64,000 bases of DNA, from NCBI GenBank assembly GCA_029780675.1, contig JAKOYE010000101.1, positions 1-64,000 on the forward strand, written 5' to 3'. Below the pieces are notes generated by a model, which was given only the letters and a program-made list of their open reading frames with translations, searched no databases and had not been told where the DNA came from. Positions 1-8,784 of the stretch are shown in pieces. The DNA is from Actinomycetes bacterium (lineage in GTDB: Bacteria; Actinomycetota; Actinomycetes; Mycobacteriales; Mycobacteriaceae). Both the position numbers and the translations under genes were made by a program. The number at the start of each line of letters is the position of its first letter. The stretch's first letter is position 1.

Positions 1-644
1 TCGGCGACCTCGCGCACCACGCAGGTCTCGAACGCCTCCCCGGCCTCGACGAACCCGGCGATCAGAGAGAATAGCCGCGGCGGCCATACCGTCTGGCGCG
101 CCAGCACCGCGCGGTCGGCGCCGTCGTGCACCAGGCAGATCACCGCGGGGTCGATCCGGGGGAACTCCTCGTGCCCGGTCAGCGGGTTGCGCCGGGCCCA
201 GCCGGCCCGGATCGGCCGGGTCGGGGATCCGTCGATCGCCGAGAAGCGGGCGCTGTCATGCCAATTCAGCAATGCGAGCGCCGAGGCCACCAACTGGGCG
301 CTGACGTCGTCGAAGGGGTGGCTGGTGCGACGCGGATCCACCACCGTGGTGTTCGCGGCATCGGCGGATCCGGGTTCCAGAGCCGCCCGCACCGCCCAGA
401 CGTGCCGGCCGTCCTCGAGCCGGCCGAGGAACACCGCGTCGGCCGGCGGGGTGTCGGCGTACTCGGCGGCCGGGGTGAGCACCACCCGGCCCTGTTCGAC
501 CAGCACCTGGTTGCGGGTGTCGACCCGCAGCAGCTGCGCGTCGGCCCAGCCGGCGATGGCGGCGTCGATATCGGTCCGCAGATCGTCGGCGCGGTCGGCG
601 CCGATGCGGGACAGCACGGGAGTGTTGCGCAGCCGGAAGCTCAC
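1..644 (-). CDS. nudC: NADH pyrophosphatase NudC, 3' end cut by the window
   Basis: Partial gene whose C-terminal coding end lies beyond position 1. A GTG at 644 opens a frame reading VSFRLRNTPVLSRIGADRAD, followed by the NudC N-terminal domain and then a Nudix box start, GFVEAGEAFETCVVRE, near the window edge (GX5EX7RE pattern). The family hydrolyses NADH and NAD-capped RNA to nicotinamide mononucleotide plus AMP in the cytoplasm. It lies 33 bp downstream of the K+ channel gene on the same strand, as in M. tuberculosis Rv3199c-Rv3200c, so the two are probably co-transcribed. The metal-binding glutamates after the Nudix REXXEE core and the stop codon cannot be seen. Confidence 0.88.
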   Translation of the reverse strand, partial: MSFRLRNTPVLSRIGADRADDLRTDIDAAIAGWADAQLLRVDTRNQVLVEQGRVVLTPAAEYADTPPADAVFLGRLEDGRHVWAVRAALEPGSADAANTTVVDPRRTSHPFDDVSAQLVASALALLNWHDSARFSAIDGSPTRPIRAGWARRNPLTGHEEFPRIDPAVICLVHDGADRAVLARQTVWPPRLFSLIAGFVEAGEAFETCVVREVA

Positions 645-677
645 CGGCTGAACGTACCGAAGCCTCAGTCGTCAGCC

Positions 678-1757
678 TCAATCGTCGGACGTGCTGCGGA
701 CGTACAACAGCCGGTCGGAGCGCTCCAGGGCGTCGACTTCCGGGGCGTCGCGGCGGAACAGCCGCCCGTCGCGCACCACACCGAGGACAATGTCGGGAAG
801 GTGCCGGGGCGAGCCGCCGATCTCCTTGACCTCGACCTCGCGTTCGGCGATGGCGAACCCCTCGTGCGGGGTCAGCAGGTCCTCCATCATCTCCACCACC
901 GAGGGCTTGCTGGTGGCCAGGCCGAGCAGGCGACCGGCGGTCTCCGAGGACACCACCACCGAGTCGGCGCCGGACTGGCGCAGCAGGTGGCGGTTCTCGG
1001 CCTCGCGCACCGAGGCGATGATGGTGGCCTTGGGCGCCAGTTCGCGGGCGGTCAGGGTGACCAGCACGGCGGTGGGGTCTGAGTTGGTGGCCACCACGAT
1101 GGCTTTGGCGTGCTGGGCGCTGGCCAGCCGCAACACATCGGACTTATTGGCGTCCCCGCGCACGGTGACCAGGCCGGCGGCGCTGGCCCGGTCCAGTGAG
1201 ACCTGGTCGGTGTCGACGACGACGATGTCGGCGGGGTTGACGCCGTCGCCGATCATCGCGGCGGCCGCGGTGCGGCCCTTGGTGCCGTAGCCGACGACGA
1301 CGGTGTGGTTGCGCACGGTGTTCCTCCAACGCTGGATTTTCAGTGCCTGCCGCGAGGCGCTGGTGAGCGTTTCGACAGTGGTGCCGACCAGCACGATCAG
1401 GAAGGCCACCCGCAGCGGGGTGATCACCAGGACGTTGATGAGCCGGGCACGTTCGGAAAACGGGGTGATGTCGCCGTAGCCGGTGGTCGACAGCGACACG
1501 GTGGCGTAGTAGACGCAGTCCAGGAAGGTCAGCGGCTTCTCGGTGACATCGCGGTAGCCGTCGCGGTCGAGGTAGACGATGATCACCGCGGCGAACAGTG
1601 CCATCAGGGCATACAGCAACCGGCTGGCGATGCGGCGGCCCGGGCTGATGAACTTCTGCGGGATGTGCAGATAGTCGACGAGTGCGGAATCAGGCTTTGC
1701 TGCGAGATCGTCGTTGACAGCGTCCACTCGCACGCTGAGCAACCTGCGCTTAGCCAC
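678..1757 (-). CDS. Potassium channel with C-terminal RCK/TrkA-N domain (Rv3200c-like)
   Basis: A 359-residue protein. Two membrane segments (about 46-64 and 104-125) flank a pore loop with the K+ selectivity filter TTGYGD at residues 91-96. A cytoplasmic Rossmann-type RCK domain begins with VVVGYGTKG (about 153-160), and an RCK-C region completes the chain. This is the MthK/Kch-type layout, so the protein should be a ligand-gated K+ channel in the inner membrane. The ATG at 1757 precedes a basic stretch. It is transcribed ahead of nudC and divergently from a DoxX-like gene across a 34-bp gap that contains an inverted repeat. Confidence 0.9.
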   Translation of the reverse strand: MAKRRLLSVRVDAVNDDLAAKPDSALVDYLHIPQKFISPGRRIASRLLYALMALFAAVIIVYLDRDGYRDVTEKPLTFLDCVYYATVSLSTTGYGDITPFSERARLINVLVITPLRVAFLIVLVGTTVETLTSASRQALKIQRWRNTVRNHTVVVGYGTKGRTAAAAMIGDGVNPADIVVVDTDQVSLDRASAAGLVTVRGDANKSDVLRLASAQHAKAIVVATNSDPTAVLVTLTARELAPKATIIASVREAENRHLLRQSGADSVVVSSETAGRLLGLATSKPSVVEMMEDLLTPHEGFAIAEREVEVKEIGGSPRHLPDIVLGVVRDGRLFRRDAPEVDALERSDRLLYVRSTSDD

Positions 1758-1760
1758 GGC

Positions 1761-1780
1761 GCTCCGTCATCACACGGAGC
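1761..1780. promoter_or_regulatory. 7-bp inverted repeat between divergent K+ channel and DoxX genes
   Basis: GCTCCGT and ACGGAGC are separated by 6 bases inside the 34-bp gap between two divergent start codons. It could be an operator shared by both promoters, or a hairpin in the leader of the channel mRNA. The symmetry is seen directly; any function is inference. Confidence 0.35.
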
Positions 1781-1791
1781 ATTATGTACCC

Positions 1792-2220
1792 ATGACGCCG
1801 ACCCCACCGGATTCCGATAATGCGACCGCCAGCCAGAAGCCGGCCTACCAGATGGCGGCGATGCTGATCGGTATCGGGGTGGGGCATTTCCTGGCTCCCA
1901 AACCCTTCGACACCATCGTTCCCGCCGAACTTCCCGGCAGCCCGCGGCTCTACACCTACGCCTCGGGGGTGGCGGAGGTCGGCGTGGGCACGATGCTGCT
2001 GGTCCCGCAGGCCCGGCGCGCCGGTGCCCTGGCGGCGGTGGCGCTGTTCCTGGCGGTCTTCCCCGCCAACCTCAACATGGTGCGGATGTGGTGGAACAAG
2101 CCGGGGCTCCAGAAGTGGCCGATGCGGATCGCCGCACTGGCCCGCCTGCCGCTGCAGGTGCCGATGATCGTCACCGCGCTGCGGATCCGGCGGGATGCTC
2201 CCCTGCCCCGCCAGAGGTGA
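1792..2220 (+). CDS. DoxX-like small integral membrane protein
   Basis: A 142-residue protein starting MTPTPPDSDN, with about four hydrophobic segments: AAMLIGIGVGHFL, YASGVAEVGVGTMLL, AGALAAVALFLAVFPANL and a C-terminal stretch. The motif FPANLNMVRMW is typical of DoxX/DUF4267-like proteins. The ATG at 1792 is preferred to an upstream GTG at 1714, which would overlap the divergent channel gene. Its 3' end overlaps the convergent adnB 3' end by 50 bp. Some family members act in redox or thiol homeostasis with other membrane partners, but nothing here shows a specific function. Confidence 0.72.
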   Translation: MTPTPPDSDNATASQKPAYQMAAMLIGIGVGHFLAPKPFDTIVPAELPGSPRLYTYASGVAEVGVGTMLLVPQARRAGALAAVALFLAVFPANLNMVRMWWNKPGLQKWPMRIAALARLPLQVPMIVTALRIRRDAPLPRQR

Positions 2221-5200
2221 GCAGCGCGGCCAGTTCCTCCCGCCCGTAGAGGGTGTCCGGGGCGACGGTGCGGCCCGCCCGGACGTAGTGGAACACCGCG
2301 CGGACCCGGCTTTCGGGCACCCCGGCCAGCGCCGCCCAGGCCAGGCGGTAGACAGCGAGTTGCACGGCGGCGTGCTGCCGGGCCGCACCGGTGGGCGGTT
2401 CGCCGGTCTTCCAGTCCACGACGGTGACCCCACCGTCGGGGTCGGAAAAGACTGCGTCGATGCGGCCCCGGACCACGGTGTTCTCCTGGTCGGCGCTCTC
2501 TTGATCGACGCCCTCCTGGTCGACGCCCTTTTGATCGGCGCCCTCTTGATCGGTGAGGGTCATCTCGAAGGGAACCTCCACCGCCAGCGGCGTGCGCGCT
2601 GCCCATTCGGAGGCGCGGAACGCTTCCTGGAGTTCTTCGAGCGCCTCGGCGTCGGCACCCCGGGTGTCCCCGGCCCCGGGAAGGTCGTCGAGGTCGAACA
2701 ACCGGTCGGCACCGAAGAAACGCTGCACCCAGTCGTGGAATGCGGTGCCCAGGAGCGCGTGCGGATCGGGTCGGGCGGGCAACCGGCGGGCCAGTCGCGC
2801 GGCGGCCCGCGGGTCGCGATCGAGTTCGACCAGGGCGCTGACCGACAGCGAGGGGGGAAGACGCACCGGGCGGGGGGCGGAGGCGCGGGCCCGTTCTGCC
2901 AGCAGGGCGTCGACATCGGCGGTGATCGCGGCGACCCAGTCGTCCACGTCGTCGGGCACGGCCGCCTCGTCCGAACCGTCGGGCACACCGGGGTCCCCGG
3001 CCATCGCGGCGGCCACCAGGTCCGCGCCGCGTTGCACGTCGCCTCGGCGCCCGCGCAACGGGTCGACGGGCCAGGACACCTCGACGGTGGTGTCACTCAA
3101 CGGGTTCGGTTCGCCGTCGGCGGGGCCGGGCGCCCATTCCTCGATCTCACCGCAGCCGGTGGCGTCGATGATCTCGCGGATCTCGGTGAGGAACTCCGAG
3201 GGGCCTCGGGGCTTCGCCCCGGTCTCGCCCCAGTGATGGCCGCTGAGCAGCAGGGTGTCCTCGGAACGGGTCAGCGCCACATAGAGCAGTCGGCGTTCCT
3301 CGTCGATGCGGCGTCGCTGTAGCTGCTCGCGGTGCGCGTCGATGACGTCCTCGAGCGCCTTGCGGTCGGTGACGGCCGAGGTGTCCAGCACCGGAACACC
3401 GTGCAGTCCGGCCCCGAACTCGGCGTCGGCCCGGTCGCCGCGCAGGAGCGGGGGCAGTTCGGCCGGGTCGTTCAGCCAGGTGCGGGCGGTGCCGGTCGAG
3501 GGGAACACCCGGCCCGACAGATGCGGAACCGCGACGATCTGCCATTCCAGGCCCTTGGCGGCGTGCACGGTCAGAATCTGCACCCGCCCGGGCGCCGTGC
3601 TGACCTCGGCGGGGGCCAGCCCGTTCTCCACCACCGCGGCGGCATCGAGGTAGGCCAGCAGACCGGTCACCGCATTGCCGGCGTGTTCGGCCCCGGCCGG
3701 TTCGACCCCGGCATGGTCGGAGTAGCGGGCCACCACCTCGGTGAACCGGTCCAGGTGTTCGGTTCCGGTGCCCGGGGCGTCGGGCGGCCGGGCGGCGGCC
3801 ACCTCAGCGTCGATGCCGATCACCCGGCGGATCTCGGCGACCAGTTCGGTGACCGGGTTGCTCAGACCGGCCCGCAGTCGGGTCAGTTCGGCCGCGCAGG
3901 CGGTGATGCGCCGGTACCCCTCCACCGAGTAGGCCTCGGGCGCGCCGGGGTCCGCCAGCGCGTCGGCCAGCCCGGCGGTGTCCGGTTCGGCGACCGCGGC
4001 GATGACCTCCGCCGCGGTTGTCGCCGCGGAGCGGCGGCCCTCCAGCACCACAGCCCGCCGCCACAGGGCCGCCAGGTCGGCTGCGCCCAGACGCCAGCGC
4101 GGGCCGGTGAGCACCGCCATCGCCGCCGCACCGGCGGATGGGTCGGCGACCAGTCTCAGCGTCGAAAGCACCTGCGCCACTTCGGGAATCGACAGCAAAC
4201 CCGACAGGCCCACCACCTCGACCGGTATCCCGCGGGCGGTGAGTTCGGCGGCGATCGGGCCGGCGTCCGCATTACGCCGCACCAGAACCGCCGCCGTCGG
4301 CGGCTGGCCGTCACCTCCGGTGGTGTAGCGGGCGGCGATCGCGTCGGCCAGCCAGCGCCGCTCGGCGACGACATCACCGAGCAGCGCGCAGCGCACGGTT
4401 CCCGATTCGGCGCCGGGGCGGGCCTGCAGGGGTCGCACCCCCACCGAACGCCGCCGCGCCTCCGCGGAGATCGCGTTGGCCAACTCCAGAACCCGTGGCG
4501 GGTTGCGCCAGCTGGTGGACAGCTCGCTGGTCGGCGCCGGGCTGCCGTCGGCGCACGGGAAATCGGTGGTGAACCGCGGCAGGTTGGTGGCCGAGGCGCC
4601 GCGCCAGCCGTAGATCGACTGAATCGGATCACCCACCGCCGTCAGCGCCAGCGCCCGGCCCGCAGAGCTTCCATCCCGGGGACCGAACAGGGCCGAGAGC
4701 GCGATCCGCTGGGAATGCCCGGTGTCCTGGTATTCGTCGAGCAACACCACCCGGTAACGCTCCCGCAGCTGCTCCCCCACTTCGGGGTGCCCAGCGGCCA
4801 GCCGGGCGGCGGCCGACATCTGTGACCCGAAGTCCATCACCCGGTCGGCCCGCATCCGGGCGATCAGTGCGTCGACCAGCGGCACCAGTGCGCTGCGCTG
4901 CGACTGCGCGTCGAGCAGGTCGAGCAGCCGACGGTTGGGGGCGTCACGCTGCCGGGGGCCGGGCGGCAGGGTGAGCACCAGCCGCTCGAGTTCGGCGTGG
5001 GTACCGAGCACGTCGGCGGTGCCGACCAGGTGCTCGGCCAGTTCACCGTGCAGTCGCCGCACCATGGCGGTGACCGCCGCCGGGGTCTTGTCGATGGGCA
5101 GCGGACCGGGATGCCGGCGCACCACGTCGTAGGCCAGCTGCCACATCTCGGTGTCGCCGAGCAGCCGGGCGTCCGGCTCGACCGGCAGCAGGAGTCCGAA

Positions 5201-5602
5201 CTCCCGCAACAGCGCCCCGGCGAACGCGTGGTAGGTGCTGACCGTGGGAGAACCGCGGTCCGCCGCGTGTCCGTCCGGCATGGGCCCGTCCGAGAGGTGT
5301 CCCAGGTGCCCGGCCAGCCGGCCGAGGCGGGATCGCACCCGGCGCAGCAGCTGCCCGGCGGCCTTGCGGGTGAACGTCAGGCCGAGCACCTGATCCGGCG
5401 TGGCATAACCATTGGCCACCAGCCACACGACCCGCGCGGCCATCGTCTCGGTCTTGCCCGCACCGGCACCGGCCACCACCACCAGCGGGCCTGGTGGCGC
5501 GGCGATCACCGCGGCCTGTTCGGCGGTGGGTGCGGGCAGCCCGAGTGCGTCGGCCAGCTCGGCGGGGCTGAATCTCACCGCGTCACCCTGCGCTCCGGTC
5601 AT
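2171..5602 (-). CDS. adnB: AdnB, UvrD-like helicase-nuclease subunit (Rv3201c-like)
   Basis: A 1143-residue protein. The UvrD-family motor has Walker A AGAGAGKT at 44-51, TFTRKAAGQLLRR after it, and Walker B DEYQDT at 289-294. A RecB-like nuclease domain at the C-terminus carries GRIDAV (about 1043) and VDWKTG (about 1060), the metal-binding Asp and Lys motif. With AdnA it forms the mycobacterial heterodimeric motor-nuclease that resects double-strand breaks. The start overlaps the adnA stop by 4 bp (ATGA), so translation is coupled. It is longer than the roughly 1100 residues usual for the family, partly because of a 15-bp tandem repeat encoding DQEG-like units just before the nuclease core. 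Confidence 0.95.
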   Translation of the reverse strand: MTGAQGDAVRFSPAELADALGLPAPTAEQAAVIAAPPGPLVVVAGAGAGKTETMAARVVWLVANGYATPDQVLGLTFTRKAAGQLLRRVRSRLGRLAGHLGHLSDGPMPDGHAADRGSPTVSTYHAFAGALLREFGLLLPVEPDARLLGDTEMWQLAYDVVRRHPGPLPIDKTPAAVTAMVRRLHGELAEHLVGTADVLGTHAELERLVLTLPPGPRQRDAPNRRLLDLLDAQSQRSALVPLVDALIARMRADRVMDFGSQMSAAARLAAGHPEVGEQLRERYRVVLLDEYQDTGHSQRIALSALFGPRDGSSAGRALALTAVGDPIQSIYGWRGASATNLPRFTTDFPCADGSPAPTSELSTSWRNPPRVLELANAISAEARRRSVGVRPLQARPGAESGTVRCALLGDVVAERRWLADAIAARYTTGGDGQPPTAAVLVRRNADAGPIAAELTARGIPVEVVGLSGLLSIPEVAQVLSTLRLVADPSAGAAAMAVLTGPRWRLGAADLAALWRRAVVLEGRRSAATTAAEVIAAVAEPDTAGLADALADPGAPEAYSVEGYRRITACAAELTRLRAGLSNPVTELVAEIRRVIGIDAEVAAARPPDAPGTGTEHLDRFTEVVARYSDHAGVEPAGAEHAGNAVTGLLAYLDAAAVVENGLAPAEVSTAPGRVQILTVHAAKGLEWQIVAVPHLSGRVFPSTGTARTWLNDPAELPPLLRGDRADAEFGAGLHGVPVLDTSAVTDRKALEDVIDAHREQLQRRRIDEERRLLYVALTRSEDTLLLSGHHWGETGAKPRGPSEFLTEIREIIDATGCGEIEEWAPGPADGEPNPLSDTTVEVSWPVDPLRGRRGDVQRGADLVAAAMAGDPGVPDGSDEAAVPDDVDDWVAAITADVDALLAERARASAPRPVRLPPSLSVSALVELDRDPRAAARLARRLPARPDPHALLGTAFHDWVQRFFGADRLFDLDDLPGAGDTRGADAEALEELQEAFRASEWAARTPLAVEVPFEMTLTDQEGADQKGVDQEGVDQESADQENTVVRGRIDAVFSDPDGGVTVVDWKTGEPPTGAARQHAAVQLAVYRLAWAALAGVPESRVRAVFHYVRAGRTVAPDTLYGREELAALLTSGGAGEHPAGSAAR
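2481..2555 (-). repeat. 15-bp tandem repeat in the adnB nuclease domain
   Basis: Five imperfect 15-bp units (plus-strand type ctcttgatcgacgcc) encode a run of ADQEG/VDQES-type pentapeptides at about residues 1016-1040 of AdnB. The run sits between a beta strand (VEVPFEMTL) and the catalytic GRIDAV strand. All units keep frame, so the repeat lengthens an acidic loop without breaking the gene. Confidence 0.85.
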
Positions 5603-8600
5603 GGCTCCTCCGGTGCGTGGGCGGGGCAGGACGGCCGGATCGGGCAGTGTGCGCAGCCGGTGTTGACCCGGGCGGTGAACCGTGGTCCGGCTGTCGTCAC
5701 CGCCGCGGAACGGACGGTGTCACGCCACTCGGCGACATCCTGAGGGGCGAGCGCGTTCTGCTCGCGTTCGGTGGCGCCGGTCGTGGTGGGCTTGCCGAGG
5801 TAGACCAGGCGGCCACCGCCGGGGTCGGCAACGCTCTCACCATCCTGCCCACCATCCCGTTCGCCATCCGGCCCGCCGGAGGCGCCGAGGAGTCCGGCCG
5901 CCACGGCGAGTTGATAGAGACCCAACTGGGCGTGGCTCTGGGCATCGTCCTTGGTGACGGGGGTTTTGGCGGTCTTGAGGTCGACGACCACCAGCCGCCC
6001 CTGCGGGTCCCGTTCGAGGCGGTCGATACGGCCGCGCACCCGCACGGCCGGCAGCCCGTCAGCCGCGTCGATGACGGTGCCGTCGAGGTCCACCTCGGTG
6101 CCCACCTCGGTCAGTTCGTGGCGGGTGGCAGCCCGCCAGGCGACGAACGCCGAGAGCATGGCGCGATGCCGTTCGAGTTCGTTGGCGGCGAACCAGGGCG
6201 AGTCGAAAGGAAGTGCCGCCCAAAGTCTTTCCAGCTCGGCGGTCATCGCGGTTTCGCTGCGGGCCGGGCCTGCCACCAGGGCGTGCACCACCGAGCCCAA
6301 GGTGGAGGTGAGCTCGCGCGGCCCGGTGCCGCCGTGGCGTTCGGCCAGCCAGCGCAGTGGGCAGTCCGACAGTGTCTGCAGGGTGGACGGGCTGAGGGTG
6401 ACGGAGTTGTCTTCTCCCGAGTCTTCTCCCGAGTCTTCTCCGGACTCCAGGGCGAAGAGCGGTTCCTCGGTGCTGATATCGGTCAGTCCGTGCCATTCCG
6501 CCGGGTTCGCGCCGGGTACCCCCGCGGCGGCCAGCCGCGCGAGTTGGATTGCCGCAGATCGGCGGCGGGCACCGTCGACCACGCCCTCGGGAGCGCACAC
6601 CGTCGCCCGCAGCCTGCCGACCACCGCCGCCGGGGACAACACCGGCGGGGCATGGACCGGAACCGGGGGCTCGGTGGCGGCCGGATCGGCGGCCCACCGC
6701 GCCAGTTCGGCGATGAACGGTGACGGTAATGCCGCGTCGTCGCCGCCGTCGCTGTCGACCGCGGTCACCAGCAGCCGACGACGGGCCCGCCCCATCGCCG
6801 CGATGAGCAGTCGGCGCTCGTCGGCGAGCACCGGCGCCCGCGCCGACACCTCGTCGCCGTGACCATCGATCGCGTCGAGTAACCGCTGGGTGGCCAGCAC
6901 TCCCCCACGCGGAGTGCTGTTGGGCCACAACCCCTCCTGGACCCCGGCGATCACCACCATCTCCCAGTCCCGGCCCAGTGCGGCGTGGGGGCTGAGCACC
7001 GCGACGGTCTCGCCGGCCGAGACCGCCTCGGCCGCCGGCCTGGCCAATTGCAGGGCGGCCACGTGGTCGAGCAGACCGGGAACCGAGGCACCCGCGGTGC
7101 GCGCGACGTAGTCGTCGGCGATGTCGAACAGGGCGGTCACCGCGCCCAGGTGACGTTCGGCAGCGGCACCGTCGGAGCCGCCCCGTTCAGCGGCGGCCAG
7201 CCAGCGCTTCTGCAGGCCACTGCGTTCCCACGCCTGCCACAGGGTGAAGCGCGGATCGCGGTGGCTGCGCTGTGCCCGTCGGGCGGCCGTCAGCACCGCG
7301 CGCACCTTCTTCACCGGCGCGGCCAGGGCGGCGGGCAGGGACGGGGACGGTCCAGTGAGCACGGACGGGGCCGGTCCGGTGAGCACGGTGGCCAGATCCG
7401 TGCCGGCACGACGCAGTGCCCGGCGCAACTGGCGCAGCGACACCGGATCCAGCCGACCGATCGGCCCGGTCAGCAGCGCCTCGGCCTGTCCGTCGTCGAG
7501 GGATCCGCCGGCGGCGGCGAGCACGGTGAGCAGCGCACCGGCGGCGGGTTGATGGGCGACCGGGCCCGTCAGTGGCGACAGGTCCACCGGCACACCGGCC
7601 GCGGCCAGCGCTCGCGGAAGTGCGGCCGCGGCGGAGACCGACCGCACGATCACCGCGAGCTGTGACCAGGGCACCCCGTCCATCAGATGGGCGCGACGCA
7701 GCGCGTCCGCGACGAGGGCTGCCTCGGCGTGCGCGGAGGCGGCCACCCGCACCGTCAGGCCGCCCCCCTCGCCGCGCCCCTCCATCGCGCGCCAGCCCAC
7801 CGAGCCGGGCAGCCGCGCCGCCACCTCGCTGATGGCCCGGGCGATCGCCGGGGCGCAGCGGTACGACGTGGTGAGTTCGACTGCCGGCGTCCGGGTGCGC
7901 AGCAGGTCGCTATCGGCGCCACGGAACCCGAACACCGCCTGGTTCGGGTCGCCGGTGAGCACCGCGAGGGTGGCACCGCCGGCCAGTAGCCGCACCAGAC
8001 GGGCGGCTTGGGGATCGAGGTGCTGGGCGTCGTCGACCAGCAGCAGGGCGATCCGGGCCTGCTCGGCGGCCAGCAGGTTGCCGTCGGAGCCGAGTACCTC
8101 CAGTGCGGCGCCGACCAGCTCGGCCGCCCCCAGCGCCGGGACGGTGGCCTGCGGTGCGGCGGTCCCGACCGCGGCGCGCAGCAGCATCACCTGTTCGTAC
8201 TGCTGGGCGAACCGTCCGGCGGCCACCCACACGGGGCGGCCGTGCAACCGGCCGAGACGCTTGAGTTCCGCGGGGTCGATACCGCGTTCGGCGCAGCGCG
8301 CCATCAGATCACGCAGTTCGGTGGCGAAGCCCGCGGTCCCGAGGGCCGGCCGCAGTGGCGCCGGCCAACCGGTCGCCCCGTCCTCGACCTCTCCGGCCAG
8401 AAGTTCGCGGATGATGCCGTCCTGCTCGGCCCCGGTGACCAGCCGCGGCGGCGGATCCCCGGCCCGTTGGGCGGCCTTCGCCAGCACCGAGAACGCGTAG
8501 CTGTGCACCGAGCGGACCAGCGGCTCCCGCACCACCCCGCCTCCCGCGGCCCGCAGCAGTCGCATGGTCACCGCCGCCCGGACCGGCCCGACCAGCCGTT

Positions 8601-8721
8601 GCGGGGTGAGCAGCAGCACCGACTCCGGGTCGAGGCCGGCGGCGATCTGCGCCGCGGCCGCCTCGACCAGCAGGGTGGTCTTCCCGGTGCCCGGGCCACC
8701 CAGCACCCGAAGTGTGCTCAT
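5599..8721 (-). CDS. adnA: AdnA, helicase-nuclease subunit with Fe-S nuclease domain (Rv3202c-like)
   Basis: A 1040-residue protein. Walker A GGPGTGKTT is at residues 8-16 and the helicase core follows. The C-terminal nuclease has GRIDRLERD and VVDLKTAKT metal motifs. Four cysteines fit an AddB-type iron-sulfur staple: one near 787 (SDCPLRW) and three at the end (C1023, C1026, C1032). It pairs with the overlapping adnB gene; the complex processes double-strand breaks. Predicted as leaderless from a promoter resembling the LexA-independent DNA-damage type. Residues about 760-771 are a three-unit SGED repeat in the linker before the nuclease domain. Confidence 0.95.
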   Translation of the reverse strand: MSTLRVLGGPGTGKTTLLVEAAAAQIAAGLDPESVLLLTPQRLVGPVRAAVTMRLLRAAGGGVVREPLVRSVHSYAFSVLAKAAQRAGDPPPRLVTGAEQDGIIRELLAGEVEDGATGWPAPLRPALGTAGFATELRDLMARCAERGIDPAELKRLGRLHGRPVWVAAGRFAQQYEQVMLLRAAVGTAAPQATVPALGAAELVGAALEVLGSDGNLLAAEQARIALLLVDDAQHLDPQAARLVRLLAGGATLAVLTGDPNQAVFGFRGADSDLLRTRTPAVELTTSYRCAPAIARAISEVAARLPGSVGWRAMEGRGEGGGLTVRVAASAHAEAALVADALRRAHLMDGVPWSQLAVIVRSVSAAAALPRALAAAGVPVDLSPLTGPVAHQPAAGALLTVLAAAGGSLDDGQAEALLTGPIGRLDPVSLRQLRRALRRAGTDLATVLTGPAPSVLTGPSPSLPAALAAPVKKVRAVLTAARRAQRSHRDPRFTLWQAWERSGLQKRWLAAAERGGSDGAAAERHLGAVTALFDIADDYVARTAGASVPGLLDHVAALQLARPAAEAVSAGETVAVLSPHAALGRDWEMVVIAGVQEGLWPNSTPRGGVLATQRLLDAIDGHGDEVSARAPVLADERRLLIAAMGRARRRLLVTAVDSDGGDDAALPSPFIAELARWAADPAATEPPVPVHAPPVLSPAAVVGRLRATVCAPEGVVDGARRRSAAIQLARLAAAGVPGANPAEWHGLTDISTEEPLFALESGEDSGEDSGEDNSVTLSPSTLQTLSDCPLRWLAERHGGTGPRELTSTLGSVVHALVAGPARSETAMTAELERLWAALPFDSPWFAANELERHRAMLSAFVAWRAATRHELTEVGTEVDLDGTVIDAADGLPAVRVRGRIDRLERDPQGRLVVVDLKTAKTPVTKDDAQSHAQLGLYQLAVAAGLLGASGGPDGERDGGQDGESVADPGGGRLVYLGKPTTTGATEREQNALAPQDVAEWRDTVRSAAVTTAGPRFTARVNTGCAHCPIRPSCPAHAPEEP
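6409..6444 (-). repeat. 12-bp tandem repeat in adnA
   Basis: Three copies of a 12-bp unit (plus strand gtcttctcccga, the last with one change) encode SGEDSGEDSGED at about residues 760-771, in the linker between motor and nuclease domains. Confidence 0.85.
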
Positions 8722-8727
8722 GCGGAT

Positions 8728-8750
8728 ATGACACCAGGGGGGTCTGACAA
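8728..8750 (-). promoter_or_regulatory. PafBC-type (RecA-independent) DNA-damage promoter of adnA
   Basis: On the minus strand TTGTCAGAC is followed by 8 bases and TGTCAT, close to the published mycobacterial consensus tTGTCRgtg-N8-TAnnnT. The only strong deviation is G instead of A at -10 position 2. The predicted start of transcription falls at about 8721, the A of the adnA ATG, so the mRNA would be leaderless. Confidence 0.5.
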
Positions 8751-8784
8751 AAAGGTCGACCCGGTCACCGGTCCGGCGTGGGCC

